Part shown: in pieces, positions 59,036 to 64,000 of the stretch
How positions within the stretch are numbered: the first letter of the stretch is position 1
Layout of the letters: every line of letters starts with the position of its first letter
Source: Micromonospora wenchangensis
Lineage (GTDB): Bacteria; Actinomycetota; Actinomycetes; Mycobacteriales; Micromonosporaceae
NCBI RefSeq assembly: GCF_002210435.1
Contig: NZ_MZMV01000027.1
Location: 1-64,000 of the forward strand
Direction of reading: 5' to 3'
Length of the DNA stretch: 64,000 nt
Notes under the pieces: model-generated
Told to the model about the DNA's origin: nothing
Database searches by the model: none
What the model saw: the letters and a program-made list of their open reading frames with translations, nothing else
Made by a program: the position numbers and the translations under genes

Positions 59036-59839
59036 ATGGCAGCGTCCGACAACGACGGCACGGAGCCGACGCAAGGGTCGAACCGGAGCAGCGCGGCGCT
59101 GATCGGCGCGGCCGTGGCGGCCGGGCTGAGCTGCCTGGCCACCCCGGTGGCCGGGGTGGTCGGGGCCGCCGCCGTGTTCGTGATCGGCGCGCTGGGCGTG
59201 CTGCTGGCCCCGCTCGTCGCGCTGATCCTGCTCTTCGGCGGCGGCGGTGGCTCGGCCGACCCGGTCAGCGTCGCCGACGACTCGCTGGCCGCCGCGCAGG
59301 GCGACGGCAAGGGCACGCTCGACCCCGACCAGGTGCCCGAGGGGCTGGCGGACAGCATCGAGGACGCCGGGAAGACCTGCACCCAGATCGGACCCGTGGT
59401 GATCGCCGCGCAGATCGAGGTGGCCTCCGGGTGGGACCCGGCGAAGGTCGGCCCGAACGGGGAGAAGGGCATCTCCCAACTGCCGCCCGAGGTCTTCACA
59501 CGGTACGGCGAGGACACCGACGACGACGGCGACACCGACGCGGTCGACGAGGAGGACTCGATCGCCGCCCAGGCCAAGCACGTCTGCGCCCTGGCCGGGC
59601 AGGCCCAGGCCCTGCTGGACAACGGGGAGGCGATCGGTGAGGTGCTCGACCTGACGCTCGCCGCGTACGCCGTCGGCATCGACGAGGTGCGCCGGGCCGG
59701 TGGCGTCCCCTCCACCAACGCCGCCCAGCTCTACCTCGCGCAGGTCCGGTCCCTGTTCGCCAAGTACCAGGGGCTCGGCGGTCCGCCGCCGTCGTTCCCG
59801 CCGACCGCCTCGCCCAGCCCCGACGCGTCGGGCGACTGA
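59036..59839 (+). CDS. Membrane-anchored lytic transglycosylase-like protein (SLT fold)
   Basis: A 267-residue protein. A short hydrophilic N-terminus leads into a hydrophobic region of one or two spans (about 20-68), then a lysozyme-like domain (about 105-240). The predicted catalytic Glu128 lies in AAQIEVASGW, followed by GPNGEKGISQLPPEVF and the AAYAVGIDEVRRAGG motif. An acidic DTDDDGDTDAVDE loop looks like the calcium-binding insertion known in actinomycete SLT proteins. A Cys pair (115 and 184) may form a disulfide. The C-tail is Pro/Ser-rich. It is divergent from the secretion locus and would open peptidoglycan for it, like VirB1. The ATG at 59036 has GGGAGG upstream. Confidence 0.85.
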   Translation: MAASDNDGTEPTQGSNRSSAALIGAAVAAGLSCLATPVAGVVGAAAVFVIGALGVLLAPLVALILLFGGGGGSADPVSVADDSLAAAQGDGKGTLDPDQVPEGLADSIEDAGKTCTQIGPVVIAAQIEVASGWDPAKVGPNGEKGISQLPPEVFTRYGEDTDDDGDTDAVDEEDSIAAQAKHVCALAGQAQALLDNGEAIGEVLDLTLAAYAVGIDEVRRAGGVPSTNAAQLYLAQVRSLFAKYQGLGGPPPSFPPTASPSPDASGD

Positions 59840-59891
59840 CCCGTACCGACCGGCGGAACCGATCCGACCGGCAGACCGATGAGGAGTGTCC

Positions 59892-60311
59892 ATGACGGTG
59901 ACGACCCAGCAGGAGCAGACCGGTGCCGACGACGCGCCGCCGGGCGACCGGCCGCCCACCTCGCCGTTCATCCTCTACCTGCGTGACGACGAGTACGTCG
60001 AGGAGTTGGAGCTGCTCAGCAACTGGGTCCGGCTGCTGCTCGTACCGATCTACGCCCGGGAGGCGTCCTCGACCGCGCCGTGGTGCGGGCAGTGGTGGCG
60101 GCACCCGGAGGCGGTGGCGCAGTTGCACGGCCTGTGGTTGGCCTGGCAGGAACTCACCGGCCCGGAGGCGGGGCTGTGCGGTCCGGCCAACTGGCACCGC
60201 GACTACCTGGAACCGGTGCTGACCAGCCTGCGCAACCCGGCCGGCCCGTTCGCCGGCTGCAAGGCGGGCGCGCACCGGGCCAAGGAGGTCCCGCACACCG
60301 ACCCGTACTGA
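59892..60311 (+). CDS. DUF4913 family protein
   Basis: A 139-residue soluble protein with the DUF4913 pattern: a LELLSNWVRLLLVPIYAREA helix, WCGQWWRHPEAVAQLHGLWLAW, and the C-terminal NWHRDYLEPVLTSLRNPAGPFAGC. The domain is common beside type IV-like ATPases in Streptomyces and Micromonospora; its role is unknown. Rich in Trp and His, with two cysteines in the C-terminal half. It follows the transglycosylase by 52 bases. The ATG at 59892 has GAGGAG five bases upstream. Confidence 0.85.
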   Translation: MTVTTQQEQTGADDAPPGDRPPTSPFILYLRDDEYVEELELLSNWVRLLLVPIYAREASSTAPWCGQWWRHPEAVAQLHGLWLAWQELTGPEAGLCGPANWHRDYLEPVLTSLRNPAGPFAGCKAGAHRAKEVPHTDPY

Positions 60312-60329
60312 CCGGGGCGGCCCGCCCGG

Positions 60330-60356
60330 CCCCGGACCGGCACGTCAGGTCCGGGG
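60330..60356. terminator. Bidirectional terminator between DUF4913 and anti-sigma genes
   Basis: Core stem CCCCGGACC / GGTCCGGGG with a nine-base loop, extended by imperfect GC pairing on both sides, in the 60-base convergent gap. Confidence 0.65.
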
Positions 60357-60371
60357 CGCGGCCGGGTGGGT

Positions 60372-61403
60372 TCAGCGGGAGATCGGGGCGGTGACGATCG
60401 CGGTGCCGTCCACCAGGCCCACGGTGACGAAGGCCAGGTCCGCGACCGGCAGCGACAGCTCGCCGGTCACCTCCTGCGGCCCGGTCGAGGCGGTCCAGTC
60501 CCGTACCACGTGGGTGACCCCGTCGCGGGTCACCGCGAACAGCCGGTACCGCAGGCCCTGGCGCAGGCCGGTGGCGGTGATCCGGATGGTGGAGCCCCGC
60601 CCCTCGTCGGTGGTGATCGCGACGGAGAGGCTCACCCCCTCGGCCGGCGCCTCCCCGGTCGCGGTGAGCACCACGCCGCTGCGGTCGCCGAGACCGGTGA
60701 CCACGGCGGTCCCGCCGGCCAGGACGACGGCCACCAGCGCGGCGGCCACCCCGCCCCAGAGGACCATCCGGCGACGCCGGGCCGGATCGGCGGGGCGGCT
60801 GCCCCCCGTGCCGGAGGCCGTCGCGGGGCGGTCCCCGCCGGGGCGGCTGCCCGCCCCACGGCCGGTGGCACGCGGGCCGGCCCCCCGGCGGGCACTCCGT
60901 CGGGGTGCCGCGACCGGCGTGCCGGACTGCGGGTCCGGCGGTGCGTCGGCGAGCGGTCCGGCGTCGGCGGTCGGGGCCGACCCGGCGGCTGTCGCCGGAC
61001 CGCCGTCGGCGGTGGATGTCACCGGCTCGCCGGCGGCGGCGGGTGCCGGCGGCGGAGAATCGGCGGGCGGACGCGCGACCGGCACCGGTGCCGCCGGCTG
61101 ATCGGAACCGGTGGGAGGTGGCGGGCCTACCGGCGGCGCAGCGGGGGTGCGGTCCGGCGGTGGGCCGAACTCGGGCGGTAGCGGGAACTCGGGCGTCAGG
61201 CCGGCGAGGTCGTCCCAGTCGGCGGCGTCCAGCCCGCCGAGGGCGCTGGTCACGCCGCCCATCTCGCCCGCCGCGGCCAGGCACTCGTCACAACCGGCCA
61301 GGTGGGCCTCGAACGCGACCCGGTCGGCGTCGTCGAGCGCGCCGAGCAGGTAGAGGGCAAGGGCGGCGTGCTCAGCGGTGGGATGTTCGCCCCCGGTGCG
61401 CAT
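60372..61403 (-). CDS. Membrane-bound zinc-finger anti-sigma factor
   Basis: A 343-residue anti-sigma factor. The N-terminal zinc-finger domain has the His34-x3-Cys38-x2-Cys41 motif (HLAGCDEC). A very long Pro/Ala/Gly-rich linker (about 75-208) precedes one membrane span (213-237) and an outer domain of about 105 residues with a beta-rich pattern, related to the C-terminal domain of RskA-like anti-sigma factors. It lies 100 bases after the sigma gene. The ATG at 61403 has AAGGGGGG upstream. It should hold the sigma factor at the membrane until an envelope signal triggers release or cleavage. Confidence 0.9.
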   Translation of the reverse strand: MRTGGEHPTAEHAALALYLLGALDDADRVAFEAHLAGCDECLAAAGEMGGVTSALGGLDAADWDDLAGLTPEFPLPPEFGPPPDRTPAAPPVGPPPPTGSDQPAAPVPVARPPADSPPPAPAAAGEPVTSTADGGPATAAGSAPTADAGPLADAPPDPQSGTPVAAPRRSARRGAGPRATGRGAGSRPGGDRPATASGTGGSRPADPARRRRMVLWGGVAAALVAVVLAGGTAVVTGLGDRSGVVLTATGEAPAEGVSLSVAITTDEGRGSTIRITATGLRQGLRYRLFAVTRDGVTHVVRDWTASTGPQEVTGELSLPVADLAFVTVGLVDGTAIVTAPISR

Positions 61404-61503
61404 CACGCCCCCCTTCTCGACCCGGAGACACCGGTGACGGTGTGACGACCCCCGGGACGGCAGCCGTCCGGCGGATCGAGCGGGAAACCGACACGTCGCG
61501 TCA

Positions 61504-62067
61504 TCACGACGACTCGGTCGGGCCGATCGCTGCGTGCAGCGCGCGCACCGCATAGTACGTTCTGGACTTTACCGTACCCTCCGGGATTCCCAGTCGCTGC
61601 GCGGCCTCGGCGACCGAGGAGCCCTTGTAGTACATCTCGACGAGCACCTCACGGTGTTCCGGTTTGATCTGCTGCAACGCCAACCGGACGGTGTGGGTGC
61701 TGACCACCCGGTCCATCTCGTCGTCGGCCGAGGCGAGCCGGTTGAGGTCGGGGATGGCTACCTCGGGCGGGCGGGACTGCCTGGCGCGCATCGCGTCGAT
61801 GGCCACGTGCCGGGCGACCGTGTAGAGCCACGGGGCGATCCGGCGCGGGTCCTCCGCCAGCGTCTCCAGGTTCCGCCAGGTGCGCAGGAACGTCTCCTGG
61901 ACCAGGTCCTCGGCGAGTTCCTGCCGGCCGAGGACGAGTCGGGTGAGGAACCGCAGCAGCGGTCCCCGGTACTGCTCGTGGATCCAGCGCATCAGGGCCT
62001 CGGGGGAGGCCCGTTCGGTCGCCGCGTCGCCGGTCACCCCGGGCGCATCGTTGGGCACCGCCGACAC
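61504..62067 (-). CDS. ECF sigma factor
   Basis: A 187-residue sigma-70 family ECF factor. Region 2 covers about 25-90 (AEDLVQETFLRTWRN; WLYTVARHVAIDAMRARQ) and region 4 about 122-180 (HREVLVEMYYKGSSVAEAAQ; GIPEGTVKSRTYYAVRAL). It is paired with the anti-sigma factor encoded downstream. The GTG at 62067 is taken as start because GGGGAGG lies six bases upstream. An in-frame ATG at 62283, overlapping the GH64 stop (ATGA), would add 72 low-complexity residues; coupling to GH64 is therefore possible but less likely. Confidence 0.92.
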   Translation of the reverse strand: MSAVPNDAPGVTGDAATERASPEALMRWIHEQYRGPLLRFLTRLVLGRQELAEDLVQETFLRTWRNLETLAEDPRRIAPWLYTVARHVAIDAMRARQSRPPEVAIPDLNRLASADDEMDRVVSTHTVRLALQQIKPEHREVLVEMYYKGSSVAEAAQRLGIPEGTVKSRTYYAVRALHAAIGPTESS

Positions 62068-62166
62068 AGAACGCCTCCCCCTGACGTACGGGTCGCCCCC
62101 GTACGGCCGCGCCGTCGTCTCGACGTCCAGCCCGCCTAGGAAGAGAGCATAACCGTGCTCATCGGA

Positions 62167-62200
62167 CGGTCGACCGGGCCGTCGACCGGTCGACCGGGGA
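62167..62200. repeat. Clustered CGGTCGACCG-type palindromes upstream of the sigma gene
   Basis: The stretch holds CGGTCGACCG, CGTCGACCGG and CGGTCGACCG in close succession, about 100-130 bases before the sigma start. They could be operator sites or simple local duplication. Confidence 0.4.
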
Positions 62201-62279
62201 CGCCGGGGTGCGGCGGTGGACGGCGCGGCGGCGGCCCACCGGTCGGTGCCGTGCGCCGGGGCGACGAGGGTGGCCGCGC

Positions 62280-63941
62280 TCATCGGGTGAAACGCAGCCA
62301 GCGGACGTTGACGAACTCCTCGGGTTGGCCGCTGGCGAACGTGAGGTAGACGTCGTGCACCCCGGTCACCGGGGCGAGGTTCCCCGGCACGGTGACCCAG
62401 CTCTGCCAGCCTCCGGTGCCGGCCACCGCGATGCTGCCCACCGGCGGCAGGCCGGGGGCGTCGAGGCGTACCTCGATCAGGCCGGAGACGCCCTGCGGCG
62501 CGCCGGAGGCCACCCGCACCTGGAACTGGGTCGCCGGCTCGCGGCCGAAGTCGACCCCCCGGTACCCGGCCCAGTCGCCGTGGGCGAGGAAGCCCAGGTG
62601 CTCGCCGCCCTCGCTGGAGGGTTCGGTCCGTACGCCCTGCTGCCGGTCGAAGCTGGCCGCCGCGATCTCCTGGCCCACGCCCCGGGCGGCGACGACGGCC
62701 GCCGGCCCCTCCACGACCACCGGCCCCTCCACGACCACCGGGCGCTCGACCTCGGGTTCCGGCTGCCCGGCCGCGCCCCCGCCGAACGGGGTGAGCGTGA
62801 TGGTCATCTCCCGGGGCGCGGTGTCCTGGATGTAGGAGGCGTCGTCGGCGACGTCGTCGAAGGGGAAGCCGTACGCCCGGCCGTCGGCGCTGTGCCGGTG
62901 CAGCACCCGGGAGTAGTGGTTGGTCACCGGATGCTGGTAGTAGGCGTCCCGGCTGGTGGTCGGCTGGTCCGGCTGGTCGAGCACCGACCGGTTGAATCCG
63001 GCCCCGAGGACCGCCGCCACCGGCCCGGACCGCCCGTCGTTGGGTGCGGCGAGCGCACCGTCGCAGTGGAACACGTTGAGCGTGGAAGGCCGGTCGAAGG
63101 CGCGTACCCCGCCGTCGAAGGTGAACCGCCCGTCGACCACCCGGCCCCGGACGGTGCCCGTCGGTCCGTGGACCCGCAGCTCGGTACGGCTGTACCGGTC
63201 CCAGGTCTCGGCGATGTAGCCGTCGTAGTACGCCGGGTCGAAGCGGCCCGTCTCGATGCCCTTGCCGGGTGCGATGACGCGCAGCCCGTCGCCGAGCACC
63301 AGCCGGTCGAAGCCGGGCTGGCGGGCCAGCTCGGCGAAGATCGCGTCCCGGCCGCCGTCGACCAGCTTGCCGGTGGCCTGCTCCACGTCGCCGAGCAACC
63401 GGATCGACAGCGGGATGCTGAACATGTCCACGGTGGTGGTGTTGCAGAACATGCCGGAGGCGTTGTAGGTGAACTCGCAGCAGTCGTGCAGCACGCCGAA
63501 GCTGGGGTCGTCGGCCACCCAGCCGACCGGGTACTGCAACGCCGGTCGCCCGTTGCCGTCGGTGACCACGGTGAACCGCAGCTCGCCGTCGATGGCGAAG
63601 TAGATCCGGCCCGACATCATCGGCAGGACGAACCGGGTCACCCCGGAGTCGGCCAGCCGGACGCCGATGTCGGCGGCCCCGTCCGGGCCGTTGTGCGCCG
63701 GGTCGGCCGGGGTGAACCGGCCGCTCTCCCGGACGTAGCCCATCGCCCCGGTCTCCGGGTCGGTGCCGACGACGTACATCCGGATCGCCTGATTGGCGAA
63801 CCGGCCCGTGCTGTTCACCACGTTCAGCGGCAGACCGCCCGAGGCCCGCGCCCGCGAGATCAACGGGGCCGCCACCAGCGGCACGCCGACCACGGCGGCG
63901 CCGGCGAATCCCATCCCGAGTACCCTGCGGCGAGAAAGCAT
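62280..63941 (-). CDS. Secreted GH64 beta-1,3-glucanase with C-terminal CBM6-like module
   Basis: A 553-residue exported enzyme. The N-terminus has a twin-arginine-like motif (SRRRVLG) and a signal ending near ARA (residue 33). The GH64 laminaripentaose-producing glucanase domain covers about 35-405, with the acidic catalytic region around CCEFTYNASGMFCNTTTVDMF. A short Val/Pro/Glu linker made of an exact DNA duplication follows, then a beta-sandwich (about 430-553; EHLGFLAHGDWAGYRGVDFG and WQSWVTVPGNLAPVTGVHDVYLTF) typical of CBM6. It should degrade fungal beta-1,3-glucan. The ATG at 63941 has GGAG upstream. The sigma/anti-sigma pair is downstream on the same strand. Confidence 0.92.
   Translation of the reverse strand: MLSRRRVLGMGFAGAAVVGVPLVAAPLISRARASGGLPLNVVNSTGRFANQAIRMYVVGTDPETGAMGYVRESGRFTPADPAHNGPDGAADIGVRLADSGVTRFVLPMMSGRIYFAIDGELRFTVVTDGNGRPALQYPVGWVADDPSFGVLHDCCEFTYNASGMFCNTTTVDMFSIPLSIRLLGDVEQATGKLVDGGRDAIFAELARQPGFDRLVLGDGLRVIAPGKGIETGRFDPAYYDGYIAETWDRYSRTELRVHGPTGTVRGRVVDGRFTFDGGVRAFDRPSTLNVFHCDGALAAPNDGRSGPVAAVLGAGFNRSVLDQPDQPTTSRDAYYQHPVTNHYSRVLHRHSADGRAYGFPFDDVADDASYIQDTAPREMTITLTPFGGGAAGQPEPEVERPVVVEGPVVVEGPAAVVAARGVGQEIAAASFDRQQGVRTEPSSEGGEHLGFLAHGDWAGYRGVDFGREPATQFQVRVASGAPQGVSGLIEVRLDAPGLPPVGSIAVAGTGGWQSWVTVPGNLAPVTGVHDVYLTFASGQPEEFVNVRWLRFTR
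62702..62737 (-). repeat. Exact 18-bp tandem duplication in the GH64 linker
   Basis: The 18-base unit CCGGCCCCTCCACGACCA occurs twice in a row, encoding the repeated VVVEGP of the linker between catalytic and binding modules. Probably a recent slippage event in a flexible region. Confidence 0.85.
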
Positions 63942-64000
63942 CCCAAGCTCCGATCAACGACACGGCCATCGCCGCCGATGCCCGGTGTGACTCCGGCCCG

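Noticed and set aside
49501..60311. Integrative conjugative element or plasmid remnant
   Set aside because: No integrase, excisionase, relaxase, replication gene, tRNA or flanking direct repeat is visible and composition matches the neighbours. It is kept open only if such genes lie outside the window.
62284..63969. Sigma factor frame extended through the GH64 gene
   Set aside because: The extension is a low-complexity shadow of GH64 in another frame; GH64 itself has complete signal, catalytic and binding domains.

Overview
The window is very GC-rich actinomycete DNA with almost no rare codons, frequent 4-base start/stop overlaps, GTG starts and A-poor Shine-Dalgarno sites. The mix of a modular polyketide synthase, plant-polymer hydrolases, a mycothiol-type PIG-L deacetylase and a chromosomal type IV secretion-like locus points to Micromonosporaceae, probably Micromonospora or a close relative; that placement is inference. 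I saw no rRNA, tRNA, CRISPR array, transposase or integrase.

Positions 1-16536 are the end of a type I modular PKS. The first gene is cut by the left window edge. Reading the domains gives: (AT)-DH-KR-ACP, KS-AT(malonyl)-DH-KR-ACP, KS-AT(methylmalonyl)-DH-ER-KR-ACP and KS-AT(malonyl)-ACP. The predicted chain end is a diene, then a reduced CH2-CH(CH3) unit, then an unreduced beta-keto thioester. The last module has no thioesterase and an ACP with an altered Ser motif. Positions 16641-28060 are likely cluster accessory genes: TetR regulator, MFS efflux pump, luciferase-like monooxygenase, a Dpp/Opp-type ABC importer translationally coupled to a P450 and a [3Fe-4S] ferredoxin, an SsuE-type FMN reductase and a type II thioesterase. 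A quinone oxidoreductase follows at the probable cluster edge.

Positions 29204-35563 are mixed maintenance genes: soluble transhydrogenase, a ROK regulator, an RtcB RNA ligase coupled to the release-factor homologue PrfH, a DUF1349 protein and a PIG-L deacetylase. Positions 35752-49328 are a polymer-degradation region: secreted M4 protease with P-domain, GH53 galactanase, a secreted FN3-CBM2 protein, a LacI regulator with a sugar ABC importer, a divergent GH43 beta-xylosidase, a GH10 xylanase and a polysaccharide deacetylase. The SBP/GH43 divergent region carries a palindrome (CGAAAGTTTCG) like that known from streptomycete xylanase promoters. This suggests xylan is cut outside the cell (GH10, deacetylase), imported, and finished inside (GH43) under LacI control.

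Positions 49501-60311 hold a type IV secretion-like locus: VirD4-like and VirB4-like ATPases, an SCO6880-family membrane protein, a VirB6/TrbL-like protein with a collagen-like tail, a single-span exported-domain protein, two paralogous two-span subunits, a P-loop-like protein lacking the Walker lysine, a lytic transglycosylase, a DUF4913 protein and a protein with a Tyr/Ser/Gln-rich head and Arg/Gly-rich tail. There is no relaxase or integrase, so its job may not be conjugation. This is the best candidate here for an undescribed system. The window closes with an ECF sigma/anti-sigma pair and a secreted GH64 beta-1,3-glucanase.

Starts were often moved inward from the longest open frame, using ribosome-binding sites, overlaps and signal peptides.
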